This document shows, in pieces, positions 15,934 to 24,879 of a DNA stretch of 64,000 nt. The DNA comes from JBFMHP01 sp040752855 (lineage in GTDB: Bacteria; Pseudomonadota; Gammaproteobacteria; RBG-16-57-12). The position numbers and the translations under genes were made by a program. The notes beneath the pieces are model-generated. The model did no database searches and was not told the origin of the DNA. It saw only the letters and a program-made list of their open reading frames with translations. Positions within the stretch are counted from its first letter, which is position 1. Every line of letters begins with the position of its first letter. The stretch lies in contig JBFMHP010000034.1 in the NCBI GenBank assembly GCA_040752855.1, forward strand, positions 9,790-73,789, in the 5' to 3' direction.

Positions 15934-16710
15934 TTACTTCTCACCCACCCAGCCGATCTCCTGCGCCGTGAGCGGGCCGATGGCAACCTCCTCCAGCCGC
16001 CGCGGCTCGCGTAATTGGTCCGGGGCCACGGGAATCCTGCCCGCCATGATCTCGGCTTGCGGCTGCGGGTACAGCGGCTGCTGTTCGGGCGCGATGAACC
16101 CCGCCGGATAGACGGGGGCGTTCGTCGCCGGATCGTATTTATCGGTGGCGCCGAAGATGTGCAGCAGCTCATGGACGATGACGACGTTGTTGGCTCCGGT
16201 CATCTTCGGCTCGGCGAAGGCCTTGACCACCCCCACCGCCAGCTGGGATAGGCCGACGGAATGATCGAGCACGCGCTGGAGATGACCGTCATAGTATTGC
16301 ACATAGATGCGGATGTCCGCGGGCGGCTGTTGGTGTTGGCGGCTCATGCGCCAGTTCCAGTACCGCAGCTTCAGGCTCCAGAGCATCACCTCCAGCGTCG
16401 GCGCGCCTTTTTCGATCTGCGGCGGCAATTCATCGAGCTGCGGCCCGCGCCGCACCTGCACCGGGGTGTCTTGCGCAAGGGCGTAACGTTGCGCCTCCTG
16501 CTGCATATATTCCTCGATCGTGGCGAAGTCGGCATCGCTCAGTTGGGCGATGTAATCGCGGGTCCTGGGGCTGTCATCGGCCGCGATCGGGTAGACCACC
16601 ACCCATTTGGTCTGCCCCCAATCGGCCAGACGCTCTTGCCTCTGAAAAGCGGCCCAGGCCACCGCCAGGAGCACCACCAACAAAAACAGGATGCGCAGTT
16701 TTTTCAGCAT
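15934..16710 (-). CDS. Membrane-anchored zincin-like putative metallopeptidase
   Basis: 258 residues. An N-terminal hydrophobic helix (about residues 5-21) would anchor it with the rest in the periplasm. HELLHIFGATD at 180-190 is an extended HExxHxxGxxD zinc site, giving H180, E181, H184 and D190 as likely metal/catalytic residues. The remainder is not recognisable to me. It lies 14 bases below the Hpt protein gene on the same strand and upstream of yjbQ, suggesting a three-gene transcript. Substrate unknown. Confidence 0.7.
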   Translation of the reverse strand: MLKKLRILFLLVVLLAVAWAAFQRQERLADWGQTKWVVVYPIAADDSPRTRDYIAQLSDADFATIEEYMQQEAQRYALAQDTPVQVRRGPQLDELPPQIEKGAPTLEVMLWSLKLRYWNWRMSRQHQQPPADIRIYVQYYDGHLQRVLDHSVGLSQLAVGVVKAFAEPKMTGANNVVIVHELLHIFGATDKYDPATNAPVYPAGFIAPEQQPLYPQPQAEIMAGRIPVAPDQLREPRRLEEVAIGPLTAQEIGWVGEK

Positions 16711-16724
16711 AGGGCAGGTCGGCC

Positions 16725-17486
16725 TCAGGCAAGCAGCTTGCTCACCTCGGCTTGGATTCTTTCCGCCAAGTCGCGCCCCTTCTTCACCACCAGCGTGGGA
16801 TCGCTTCTGCGCTTTGGGTCTTGCGCCCCGGCGCCGGAGGAGGTGATGACGATGGCGGGAATGTCGCGATTGACGCCGCCGGACATCTTGACCGCCGCAA
16901 TCATCGCCGGCCCGCTGAGCACCCCAACCTCGACGCCGGTGATCAGCACATCAAATTTTTCCGTCAGCAGGCGCTCCAGGGCCTGATAGCCATCGTGCAT
17001 CACCACACTCTCTGCGTTGACCTGCACGACCGCCTGCGCGCACATCTCCTGCGTCAGCTTGGAGGCATCTACAATCAGCACGCGTCCGCGATGGGCGGAG
17101 TAGCTATTCAGGAGTTGTTGTAACCGATCGGTAATCGCGGCAAAGTCGGTCTTGCCCTGGGCAATCAGGGCGTGCGATTGCCGCAGCAGATCCACATAGG
17201 CCAGCAGCCGGTTCTGTAACTCGGGGGTAAATTTGTTCTGCTCACCTTCCGCCAGGCCAATCACATCCTCCAATTGATGACAGACCGTGGTGAGTATCGC
17301 CAACCCGTGGGTACCGCCGGCCCCCTTGAGCGAATGAATCTTGCGGTAAGCCTCGTGGAAATCATTGGAAAAATCCCGGCTCTGGGCAAGACCGAGGATG
17401 TCGGTTTCTATAGCATTGATGCGGTCGGGCAGATCGGCGAGGAATCCCTGCTTTAGTTTTTCGAGCAATTCTGACGCGTTTCTCAT
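16725..17486 (-). CDS. Hpt phosphotransfer protein with receiver-like domain lacking the Asp
   Basis: 253 residues, soluble. An N-terminal Hpt domain carries the phosphorylatable histidine H51 in HSLKGAGGTHG. After a helical linker, residues about 135-250 follow a receiver fold (VLIVDASKL, IVITSS, LVVKKGRD). The phosphoacceptor position reads LITGVEVG: Gly184 replaces the aspartate, so this domain is probably a pseudo-receiver. The start at 17486 is supported by GGAGAG about 7 bases upstream. No histidine kinase gene is adjacent. Confidence 0.78.
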   Translation of the reverse strand: MRNASELLEKLKQGFLADLPDRINAIETDILGLAQSRDFSNDFHEAYRKIHSLKGAGGTHGLAILTTVCHQLEDVIGLAEGEQNKFTPELQNRLLAYVDLLRQSHALIAQGKTDFAAITDRLQQLLNSYSAHRGRVLIVDASKLTQEMCAQAVVQVNAESVVMHDGYQALERLLTEKFDVLITGVEVGVLSGPAMIAAVKMSGGVNRDIPAIVITSSGAGAQDPKRRSDPTLVVKKGRDLAERIQAEVSKLLA

Positions 17487-17595
17487 GTTTTCTCTCCGAA
17501 TCTATTGTTCTTATCGTCCGATTCAGGATATTTTTCAGGCGTGCGTCCAATCACACTATTATGCGCGTCAAGAACCGACCAGCACTGCCATCCCC

Positions 17596-18102
17596 ATGAG
17601 CCGATACCGACCACCGCAACCCAAGAGTTCACCCTATATCACCGCCGCCGGCTTCAAGGCCCTGCAAGACGAATCCAAGGCGCTTTGGGAGCGGCGCGCC
17701 CTGGTCACGCAGGCCCTGGCGGCTGCGGCCGCCGAGGGCGACCGCTCGGAAAACGCCGAATACATCTATCGCAAAAAGGAGCTGCGCGAACTCGACCGGC
17801 GCATCCGCTACCTGCAAAAGCGCCTGCCGGAGCTCACGGTGGTCCGGCAGGCCCCCGCGGATCAGCAGCGGGTCTTCTTCGGCGCCTGGGTCGAGCTGGA
17901 AGACGAGGCGGGCGCCTCCCACACCTACCGCATCGTCGGACCGGATGAAACCGATGCCGAGCGCGGCTACATCAGCATGGATGCGCCGCTAGCGCGCGCC
18001 TTGATGAAAAAGGGCCTCAATGACGAAGTCACCGTCATCACCCCGAGCGAGCGCAAGCGCTACTACATCACTGACGTGCGCTATGAGCCCGCCGCATCAT
18101 GA
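17596..18102 (+). CDS. greB: Transcription elongation factor GreB
   Basis: Binds the RNA polymerase secondary channel and stimulates cleavage of backtracked RNA. 168 residues: N-terminal coiled coil with the acidic tip in EGDRSENAEYIYRKKELRELDRRIRYL (D49, E52), then the C-terminal domain with VELEDEAG, YRIVGPDE, SMDAPLARALMKK and the final YYITDVRYE. The ATG at 17596 gives the usual GreB N-terminus (MSRYRPP); the frame is open further upstream but without homology. It divergently faces the Hpt gene and its end overlaps the convergent small gene by 6 bases. Confidence 0.95.
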   Translation: MSRYRPPQPKSSPYITAAGFKALQDESKALWERRALVTQALAAAAAEGDRSENAEYIYRKKELRELDRRIRYLQKRLPELTVVRQAPADQQRVFFGAWVELEDEAGASHTYRIVGPDETDAERGYISMDAPLARALMKKGLNDEVTVITPSERKRYYITDVRYEPAAS

Positions 18103-18363
18103 CTTCATCAGCTTACGGATGCGCTGATACCCCTTGGCGATCTCCTCCCCGGCCAGCTTGGCCGCCGCGGCGACATTGTCGGCGGTCTTGCCCGCCTCGC
18201 GGTTGGCCTGCGCGACCTTTTGCTCCAAGGTGCCAAACTGCGCCTCGAGTTTTTCCCACTCCTTTTTCAGCTCCGCGCTGGCCAGATGCGCCTGCAATTT
18301 GAGTTCATCACGCTGTTGTTTAAGACCATCCAGAAAGGTATTCAACTCATCGCGCATAGTCAT
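18097..18363 (-). CDS. Small helical protein of unknown function
   Basis: 88 residues, almost entirely Ala/Lys/Glu/Gln-rich and predicted as one long coiled coil, with a basic end (GYQRIRKLMKS). No catalytic or metal motif. Possible starts are the ATG at 18363 and a second at 18357 (MTMRDEL). The stop overlaps the 3' end of greB by 6 bases. It lies 18 bases downstream of the DksA-like gene on the same strand and is probably co-transcribed with it. A GGAGGCG sequence just before the start is a good ribosome site. Confidence 0.65.
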   Translation of the reverse strand: MTMRDELNTFLDGLKQQRDELKLQAHLASAELKKEWEKLEAQFGTLEQKVAQANREAGKTADNVAAAAKLAGEEIAKGYQRIRKLMKS

Positions 18364-18381
18364 ATCGCCTCCTCTTCGCGC

Positions 18382-18777
18382 TCACAGTTTCGCGATCTTC
18401 TGTTGTCGGCTTGCCTCGTAACGACGTTGACATTCCAGGCAGCGCTTGGCCGTGGGGAAGGCCAGCAACCGCTGTGATTCGATAGCATCGCCGCACGCGA
18501 CGCAGGTACCGAATTCGCGCCTCTCGATCCGATCGATGGTCGCTTCGATCTCGATGATCTCGTTGATGTGCAGGTCCTTGACGCCGAGATTGATCTCGCT
18601 CAGCACATCCGCCACCGCCTCGTCGCCGCGATCGTGCACCTCCTGGGCCACATCGGCGTAGCGCGGATGATCGAGGCTGGCCAACTCTTCGGTCACTTCA
18701 TCGAGCAACGCCTTGCGCCGCGCCAGCAGCGCGAGACGTATGTGATGGATCTGCTCCGGAGTCAGGCTCGTGTTCAT
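18382..18777 (-). CDS. DksA/TraR-family zinc-finger protein
   Basis: 131 residues from the ATG at 18777. A helical N-terminal half resembles the DksA coiled coil, with an acidic tip (HDRGDEAVADVL). The C-terminal zinc finger has CVAC at 92-95 and CLEC at 113-116. DksA proteins bind the RNA polymerase secondary channel and, with ppGpp, adjust transcription. This protein is shorter than E. coli DksA and is better called a DksA-like paralogue. It neighbours greB, another secondary-channel factor, on the opposite strand. Confidence 0.85.
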   Translation of the reverse strand: MNTSLTPEQIHHIRLALLARRKALLDEVTEELASLDHPRYADVAQEVHDRGDEAVADVLSEINLGVKDLHINEIIEIEATIDRIERREFGTCVACGDAIESQRLLAFPTAKRCLECQRRYEASRQQKIAKL

Positions 18778-18924
18778 GAACTTACCTCTTGTTGGTGATC
18801 TTCCAGTCAATATACGCCCTTCTCCTCAGTATAGAAAAGCCGAAAAATAGTGCCCGCATCCCTCTCGCCCATACCGGGAATTTGATACTATAAACGCAGA
18901 ATAACCCACACCCTCGAGGTCACC

Positions 18925-19167
18925 ATGTCTACCACGCATCACATCGATTTGAACAAGGAATTTCCAGAATTCAAGGACAAGATCCACCAGCTCAAGGTGT
19001 CCAATACGCACTTCGGCAAGCTCTACCAGAAATATCAGGATCTCGACAACGAGATCTACCGCATCGAGCAGGAGATCGAAACCCCCTCCGACTCCTACAC
19101 GGAAAATCTCAAGAAGCAGCGCCTCAAACTCAAGGACGAGATGTACGCGATATTGAAGGCTTCCTGA
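18925..19167 (+). CDS. YdcH family protein (DUF465)
   Basis: 80 residues, matching the size and pattern of YdcH: HHIDLNKEFPEFKDKIHQLK, NTHFGKLYQKYQDLDNEIYRIEQ and the closing LKKQRLKLKDEMYAILK. Predicted helical hairpin; cellular role unknown. GAGGT precedes the ATG. It stands alone between the DksA-like gene (divergent) and the DUF502 gene 88 bases downstream. Confidence 0.88.
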   Translation: MSTTHHIDLNKEFPEFKDKIHQLKVSNTHFGKLYQKYQDLDNEIYRIEQEIETPSDSYTENLKKQRLKLKDEMYAILKAS

Positions 19168-19255
19168 TCAGGGGCCGGCGGCGCCTGTTGGTTCGGGCGC
19201 CGCCACCCCCTATATTGATCCCTTCTCCCAAACACTTCGAGCCGAGCACGCCGAC

Positions 19256-19885
19256 ATGAGCACCTTGCGCAGCATCTTTTTGAAAGGGCTTGCCGCGATC
19301 ATCCCGCTGGGACTGACGCTGTACATCATCTTCTGGATGGGCTCGGGCGCCGAATCAATCCTCGGCGGCGTCCTGCAGAAATTTCTCCCCGAAGGCTATT
19401 ACTGGCCGGGCATGGGCCTGATCACGGGACTGCTGCTCATCTTCATCACCGGCATCCTGATCAACGCCTGGGTGGTGCGCCGCTTCTTCAAAATCAGCGA
19501 AACCCTGCTGGAGAAACTCCCGCTGGTCAAGACCATCCTCAACGCCTTGCGCGATCTCACGGCGTTTCTCTCGCGTTCCAAGGCCGAGGGCGAGCTCAAG
19601 CAAGTGGTGATGGTGCAGTATCTCGACATCAAAATGATCGGGTTTCTCACCCATAACAATCCGGCAACCTTGCTGCGCCGAGGAGGCGATGAGGATCTGA
19701 TCGCGGTCTACCTTCCGATGAGTTATCAGATCGGCGGCTACACCGTCTTCATCCCGCGCTCGCGCGTGACACCGCTCGATTTGTCGGTGGAGGACGCCAT
19801 GCGCATCGTGCTGACCGCCGGCCTGTCCGCGCGGCAGCGTGGGGACGAAGAGGCGGAGATCACCCCGCAGGCGGGACCGCGTTAG
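19256..19885 (+). CDS. DUF502 family membrane protein
   Basis: 209 residues. Two transmembrane helices (about residues 8-30 and 55-75: FLKGLAAIIPLGLTLYIIFWM and the MGLITGLLLIFITGILINAW region) precede a soluble domain with the family blocks LVKTILNALRDL, GFLTHN, VYLPMSYQIGGYTVFIPRSRV and LSVEDAMRIVLTAGL. Function is unknown; homologues are widespread in bacteria and plants. The protein ends in an acidic EEAEITPQ tail. Confidence 0.9.
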   Translation: MSTLRSIFLKGLAAIIPLGLTLYIIFWMGSGAESILGGVLQKFLPEGYYWPGMGLITGLLLIFITGILINAWVVRRFFKISETLLEKLPLVKTILNALRDLTAFLSRSKAEGELKQVVMVQYLDIKMIGFLTHNNPATLLRRGGDEDLIAVYLPMSYQIGGYTVFIPRSRVTPLDLSVEDAMRIVLTAGLSARQRGDEEAEITPQAGPR

Positions 19886-19984
19886 TCGCACGCGGGTTCT
19901 TGCCGCATCCGGCCCTGCGGGCACCTTGCGGTGTCCATGTAAGAGGTTCCCTAGGCAAGCTGATCGGGCGGGGGATTGGGCGTC

Positions 19985-20227
19985 TCAGGACAGCACCGGC
20001 CCAAGCTGGAAATCGACCGTCGCAAAGCCGTGCGACTCCAGCGCGGCCTCCAGGTCGCTCCACTCGTATTCCGGGTTGTCCTCTTCGACCTGGGCGATGA
20101 TGCTGGTGACGCTGCGGTAGGCCGCCTGGCCTTGCAAATCGCTGGGGATCTGGATCAGGCGGATGGCGTGGAAATCATCCGATGGCAGGATCATGTAGCG
20201 CGGTTTCATGTGGCTGGCGCCGGTCAT
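19985..20227 (-). CDS. Small hypothetical protein, co-translated with upstream gene
   Basis: 80 residues from the ATG at 20227, which overlaps the upstream stop codon (ATGA). Contains SDDFHAIRLIQIPSDLQGQAAYRSVTSIIAQ, with an acidic middle and no catalytic motif. An internal ATG gives MKPRYMILPSD as an alternative start. The family is unfamiliar to me. The frame is open upstream to 20302, but the overlap arrangement favours the shorter form. Confidence 0.6.
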   Translation of the reverse strand: MTGASHMKPRYMILPSDDFHAIRLIQIPSDLQGQAAYRSVTSIIAQVEEDNPEYEWSDLEAALESHGFATVDFQLGPVLS

Positions 20228-20469
20228 GGATTGTCGGGATCGCAGGTTCCGCACCGCAGCCAGACGCCGTAATTGCAGTGCAGCAAGGTGGTGCCGCTGC
20301 AAACGTATTTGTCATGCGAGTAGGCGACACCGTTGAAATAACACACCGGCTCGCCGGGCACCTCTTGCTTGATCACCTCATATTCCTCATCCATCTCATC
20401 GGCGATCGGCGAATTCTGCAACTCGGGATCGGCCGCGCCGACATGAGGCACGTTCTTGGTGGATCTCAT
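20224..20469 (-). CDS. Small Cys-containing hypothetical protein (DUF1496-like)
   Basis: 81 residues from the ATG at 20469, with AGAGGG about 7 bases upstream. The acidic N-terminal half lacks a signal peptide. The C-terminal half reads EPVCYFNGVAYSHDKYVCSGTTLLHC and ends in WLRCGTCDP, with five cysteines that could bind metal or form disulfides. The CYFNGxxYS pattern recalls DUF1496 proteins; this is a resemblance only. It is co-translated with the next gene. Confidence 0.6.
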   Translation of the reverse strand: MRSTKNVPHVGAADPELQNSPIADEMDEEYEVIKQEVPGEPVCYFNGVAYSHDKYVCSGTTLLHCNYGVWLRCGTCDPDNP

Positions 20470-20562
20470 CAATCAACCCTCTGCTTTGTGTATGCGATGT
20501 ACGGTCAATCATAACAGCCAAAGGGAATAATTCCATCGCTGCGGGCTAAAAGTTTGCGCGGC

Positions 20563-21951
20563 TCACCGCGCGGTGGCATCACCCGGACCCGATCGCTGGG
20601 CCGATGCGCTCGGCGCGTCGGCGACGACCACGGCGTTGCGCCCGCCGTGCTTGGCGCGGTACATCGCCTCGTCGACGCGCCGCATCAGCCCGTTGATCGT
20701 CTCCCCGGCGACATACTGGGCAACGCCGGCGGAGAAGGTCGGCAGCTTGAACCTGGCCTCCTGGTAGCGGCAGGTGATCTTGCTCACCCGCCGCTGTACC
20801 TTGGCGAGGGCGCACAACCCGCCCTCGAGCGTGGTGTTGGGCAGGATGACAACGAACTCCTCGCCGCCGTAGCGCGCCACCATATCGTGCTGGCGGAAGA
20901 TGGCGAAGACATCCTTGGCGTAGAGCTTCAAGACCATGTCGCCGACGAAATGGCCATACTGGTCGTTGACCGCCTTGAAGTGGTCGAGATCCATGATCAT
21001 GACGGTCACGGGCGGGCCGTAGCGCTCGGCACGCGCGATTTCCTCCTCCAGCCGGCGGGTGAAGGCGCGGCGGTTGTGCAGCCCGGTCAGCTCGTCGGTC
21101 ATGCTCAGCATGCGCACGCGGTTCAATTCCTCCGTGAGCTTGCGATTGTCGGTGTCGAGCTCGCTGATGATGGCGTTCATCTGCTGGAAGCTCTCGGCAT
21201 GCCGTTCGTGGGACTGGCGCAGGGTCTGAATCTCGTCGATGATCTTGCGCCGGCGGACCTCCAGGGCGTCGATCGATTGCGCATCGGCGATGGCGGCCAG
21301 CTCCTCATCGAGCACGCGGGAGAAGGCGTTGCTTTTGTCGATCGCCTCGCGCAGGGTCTGCGCGAACTCCCGTTCGATGCGATTGAATTCATCATGTTGC
21401 TGCTCCAGATGATGACGGTAGGCCGCGTCGACCTGCCCCTCCGGCGGCTGCGTCCGGTCCCGCGAGGGCTCGGGTCGCGCGATGCGAGAGTCGCGCTCCA
21501 AGCCGACCTCGCTCGGGGGTTCGTGTCGGGCCTTGCGCTTGCGATCCACCGCGCCCCGCCCCTCGAAGGCGCGCAGCAAGGCCGCTATGGATTCGGTGTA
21601 TTCCTTGCTTTGCTTGAGATCGATCGGCCGGATGGCGCCGAACAGTCCGGCGAGCTGACGCTGGGCGGCGGTCAGCTCTTCGCGGCTGAGCGGCGGGCTG
21701 AGCCGCAGGGCCAGGACCTTGAGCTGGGTCTGCAATTCGGGATTGTCGGGATGATTGGCGGCGATCACCGACAGCAGCGCATGGAGCAGCCGCCCGTAGG
21801 AGGATTCGAGCGCATGGCGCTCGGCCTGCTGAGTGACCAGCATATCCTTGATATTGGCATACAGGACACTGCCGGCCTCGGTGAGATTGAGGTCGTCGAG
21901 CAGGCGCAGGACATTGACAAACCGTGAACCGCCTTCGATCACCTCAGCCAT
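20563..21951 (-). CDS. Diguanylate cyclase with coiled-coil N-terminus
   Basis: Makes cyclic-di-GMP from GTP. 462 residues, no membrane helix. The N-terminal 270 residues are helical with long coiled-coil stretches (EFNRIEREFAQTLREAIDKS, ISELDTDNRKLTEELNRVR). A complete GGDEF domain follows: DELTGLHNRRAF, MDLDHFKAVNDQYGH, the active-site GGEEF at 362-366 and AMYRAKHGGRN. An inhibitory I-site RQHD lies five residues before GGEEF, so product feedback is likely. Same-strand neighbours are far, so it is probably monocistronic. Confidence 0.93.
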   Translation of the reverse strand: MAEVIEGGSRFVNVLRLLDDLNLTEAGSVLYANIKDMLVTQQAERHALESSYGRLLHALLSVIAANHPDNPELQTQLKVLALRLSPPLSREELTAAQRQLAGLFGAIRPIDLKQSKEYTESIAALLRAFEGRGAVDRKRKARHEPPSEVGLERDSRIARPEPSRDRTQPPEGQVDAAYRHHLEQQHDEFNRIEREFAQTLREAIDKSNAFSRVLDEELAAIADAQSIDALEVRRRKIIDEIQTLRQSHERHAESFQQMNAIISELDTDNRKLTEELNRVRMLSMTDELTGLHNRRAFTRRLEEEIARAERYGPPVTVMIMDLDHFKAVNDQYGHFVGDMVLKLYAKDVFAIFRQHDMVARYGGEEFVVILPNTTLEGGLCALAKVQRRVSKITCRYQEARFKLPTFSAGVAQYVAGETINGLMRRVDEAMYRAKHGGRNAVVVADAPSASAQRSGPGDATAR

Positions 21952-22314
21952 ACATCCGCCCTTGCCGAGGCGCCAAGCGAGCGCGCTCTTTGATTATCGC
22001 CATGAACCATCCATAAATTGGTGTTTTAGAGCTATAACGTCAATAATCGCATTGAAAAGCCGTTTAAGCCAGCGCTAAGAAAGCGAGCGCGGCCCAAGCT
22101 AAGGGCCTGCCGAACACCTTCTCAGCATTAGAAAAATCTGTTTTGTCGGCGAGTGGATACAAATTCCATTGCAGTTCAGTCCATTATTTCCGGCAGCCCC
22201 CGCCGACCGCTGGCCGGGACAGGTAAAATGCCAGAAAAATTTCAGCGATACCGGAGCAGGGCCTGCGGCATATTTTGCGCTAAACTGTCACCCTGACGAT
22301 TGCAAACGACATCC
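21952..22314. other. Divergent intergenic region
   Basis: About 360 bases between the divergently transcribed diguanylate cyclase and the B12/radical SAM gene, relatively AT-rich. It must carry both promoters, but I see no confident -35/-10 pair. It contains a single GTTTTAGAGCTAT string that resembles a type II CRISPR repeat by chance. Confidence 0.6.
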
Positions 22315-23829
22315 ATGCCCTCCATTATCCTGGCCACCCTGAACGCCCGCTACGCCCACAGCAGCCTGGGCCTGCGTTACCTCTACGCCAATCTGAACGA
22401 TGGCCTGCGCGCGCAAGCGGTGATCCGGGAGTTCATCATCACCAGCCGCCCCAGCGACATCGCCGAACAGCTGCTGCGCGAGAACCCGCGCATCATCGGC
22501 CTCGGGGTCTACATCTGGAACGTGGCGCAGACCACCCAGCTGGTCGCCTTACTCAAGCGCATCGCGCCGGAGGTGGTCATCGTGCTGGGCGGCCCGGAGG
22601 TGAGCCATGAGATCGAGGAGCAGCCGATTGCGCAGCTGGCCGATTTCGTGCTGCCGGGACAGGCGGACCTGAGCTTCAACCAGTTGTGCGAGCGGATAAC
22701 GCGCCATGATCCGCCCCGTGACAAGATCCTGGCCTCGCCGCCGCCCCGGCTCGCGGACCTCCGCCTGCCGTACCGTTATTACAGCGATCAGGACATCGCC
22801 CACCGCGTGCTGTACGTCGAGGCCTCGCGCGGATGCCCGTTCAAGTGTGAATTCTGCCTCTCGGCGCTGGACAAGACCGCCGTGCCGTTTGACCTCGAGG
22901 CCTTTCTCGCCGAGATGGACGCGCTTTACCGGCGCGGGGCGCGGCAATTCAAATTCGTCGACCGCACCTTCAACCTCAAGATCGAGGCGAGCGTGCGCAT
23001 CATGGAGTTTTTCCTGGCGCGCCTGGACGAAACGCTCTTCCTGCACTTCGAGGTCATCCCCGACCACCTGCCCGAGCGGCTCAAGGAGGTCATTAAGCGC
23101 TTCCCGGAAGGCAGCCTGCAATTTGAGATCGGCGTGCAGAGTTTCACCCCCGAGGTGCAGGCGCTGATCAGCCGCAAGCAGGACAACGCCAAGACCGAGG
23201 CGAACCTGCGCTGGCTGCGCCAGGAAAGCCATGCGCACCTGCACACGGATTTGATCCTCGGCCTGCCGGGCGAGAGCCTGGAACAGATCGCCGCCGGTTT
23301 CGACCGGCTGGTCGCCCTCGATCCGCATGAGATCCAGGTCGGCATCCTCAAGCGGCTGCGCGGGGCGCCGATCGCCCGGCACACCCAGGCCTTCGGCATC
23401 CGCTACAACCCGCATCCGCCCTACGACATCCTCTGCTCCGACCTGCTGGACTTCCCCACCCTGCAGCGCCTGAACCGCTTCGCGCGCTACTGGGATATGA
23501 TCGGCAACTCCGGGCGCTTCCGCGCCGCACTGCCGCTGATCCTGGGCACGCGCCCGTTTGCGAACTTTCTACGATTGAGCGACCGGCTCCATGAAGCCTG
23601 CGGCCAAACCCACAAGATCGCCCTCGACCGCCTGTTCCAGATGCTGCACGCCGCGTTGCCGCCGCTGTTTGATATCGACCCCGCGCAGGTCGAAGCGGCC
23701 TTGCTGGAAGACCATGGCCGGTCCGGACTAAAAGGCCCGCCCGGCTTTTTCAGGGCCGGCCCTGAAGCCTCCCCGGCCCCGCCCGCCAAGACACGCACCC
23801 CGGCGCGGCAGGCGCGGCATCGCGCCTGA
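22315..23829 (+). CDS. B12-binding radical SAM protein (DUF4080 type)
   Basis: 504 residues. Residues 1-135 form a cobalamin-binding-like Rossmann domain (IIGLGVYIWN, VVIVLGGPEVSHE). The radical SAM core has CPFKCEFC with C174, C178 and C181 for the 4Fe-4S cluster, followed by FKFVDRTFN, EIGVQSF and DLILGLPGE. The C-terminal 150 residues match the helical DUF4080 type. Start chosen at the ATG 22315; a TTG at 22300 is possible. The substrate is unknown. A Pro/Ala-rich extension follows residue 470. Confidence 0.85.
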   Translation: MPSIILATLNARYAHSSLGLRYLYANLNDGLRAQAVIREFIITSRPSDIAEQLLRENPRIIGLGVYIWNVAQTTQLVALLKRIAPEVVIVLGGPEVSHEIEEQPIAQLADFVLPGQADLSFNQLCERITRHDPPRDKILASPPPRLADLRLPYRYYSDQDIAHRVLYVEASRGCPFKCEFCLSALDKTAVPFDLEAFLAEMDALYRRGARQFKFVDRTFNLKIEASVRIMEFFLARLDETLFLHFEVIPDHLPERLKEVIKRFPEGSLQFEIGVQSFTPEVQALISRKQDNAKTEANLRWLRQESHAHLHTDLILGLPGESLEQIAAGFDRLVALDPHEIQVGILKRLRGAPIARHTQAFGIRYNPHPPYDILCSDLLDFPTLQRLNRFARYWDMIGNSGRFRAALPLILGTRPFANFLRLSDRLHEACGQTHKIALDRLFQMLHAALPPLFDIDPAQVEAALLEDHGRSGLKGPPGFFRAGPEASPAPPAKTRTPARQARHRA

Positions 23830-23840
23830 GGGCCCCGGCG

Positions 23841-24773
23841 TCAGCGCACGATATTATTGGCGCCGAAATCGGCCACATCCCCTTGCACGTTTGATTCGAA
23901 GTGATTTCCCTTGACGATGGTGTCCTTGGCGATCGCCGTTTCCCCTGGCGCCACGCACGCCGGGGAGGACCCGTAGCCGCACAGGTGTATCCCATAGCCG
24001 CGATTTCTCACCAGCCGGTTGTCCTGCACCACGGTATTGTCGCCCTGGATCTGAATGCCGTCTCCGCCACTATTGCTAACGGCATTGGCCTTGATCAGGT
24101 TTTCCTCCGCGGCGAGCGGCTCGGCCGTCTCGGCCACAACGATGCCAACACGCGTGGCGCCGTCCACCACATTGTTTATCAGCAGGCCGCCGGTCGGCAC
24201 CTGGATGTGGTCTTGATAATTGCCGATCAGGTCGTTGTTCTTGATCGTCACCCCGGCGGCGCCCTCCACCAGGATGCCGCGCGAACCGGGCCGGGTCGGC
24301 TCCAGATCCGCGCCCCGGCGCCGGCGCTCGATGCGGAGATTGCGCAAGGTCACGTTGTTGGCCCCGGGACGCACATACACGCCGATATCGCGTTTGACCG
24401 CCATCCCGCCGGGATGACGCAATCCCAGTCCCAAAATCCGGACTTCAGCGGCGCGGATATCCAGAATGATGTCGGCAGCGGCCTCAGGCTCCCTCGCACC
24501 GCCGGCGGACTCTATGATGGCCTCGCCCATGCCGTAATTTTGCAGCACCAGGCCGGTTTTATCGGTGCCGATGATCAGGTTCTCCCGGTAGAGGCCGGCG
24601 CCGATGTGCACCGTGTCGCGGCTGCCGGCCAGGGAAATCGCCGTCTGGATACGGGCGCACGGCCGCTCGGCCGAGCACAAATTGCCCGCGCCGGCACGGT
24701 CGACATAAAAATTCGCCGCCCCGGCCTGGCCCGCGAGCAGCAGCGCGCCCGCCAGCAATGTCAGTCTGTTCAT
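23841..24773 (-). CDS. Secreted right-handed beta-helix protein
   Basis: 310 residues with a signal peptide (about 1-19, cleavage after GQAGA). The mature part begins NFYVDRAGAGNLC and continues as repeated parallel beta-helix rungs (VTLRNLRIE, GVTIKNNDLIGN, GIQIQGDNTVVQDN, TIVKGNHFESN), the NosD/pectate-lyase-like fold used in binding or cleaving polysaccharides. No catalytic residues can be assigned. A second ATG at 24785 adds four residues. It ends convergent with the radical SAM gene, 11 bases away. Confidence 0.75.
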   Translation of the reverse strand: MNRLTLLAGALLLAGQAGAANFYVDRAGAGNLCSAERPCARIQTAISLAGSRDTVHIGAGLYRENLIIGTDKTGLVLQNYGMGEAIIESAGGAREPEAAADIILDIRAAEVRILGLGLRHPGGMAVKRDIGVYVRPGANNVTLRNLRIERRRRGADLEPTRPGSRGILVEGAAGVTIKNNDLIGNYQDHIQVPTGGLLINNVVDGATRVGIVVAETAEPLAAEENLIKANAVSNSGGDGIQIQGDNTVVQDNRLVRNRGYGIHLCGYGSSPACVAPGETAIAKDTIVKGNHFESNVQGDVADFGANNIVR

Positions 24774-24879
24774 CTCTTCCCCCATAGCAATCGCGGAGGT
24801 GGCTCGATCGCCGCGCGCGCGGCACCTCATGCCAATATTAGAACACCGACGCTGTACAAAAATAAACCGATGCCGACGC

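Noticed and set aside
20554..21927. 457-codon frame antisense to the diguanylate cyclase
   Set aside because: Low-complexity antisense shadow; the GGDEF protein is complete on the other strand.
22023..22035. GTTTTAGAGCTAT resembling a type II CRISPR repeat
   Set aside because: Single copy, no spacers, no cas genes in the window; a chance match.
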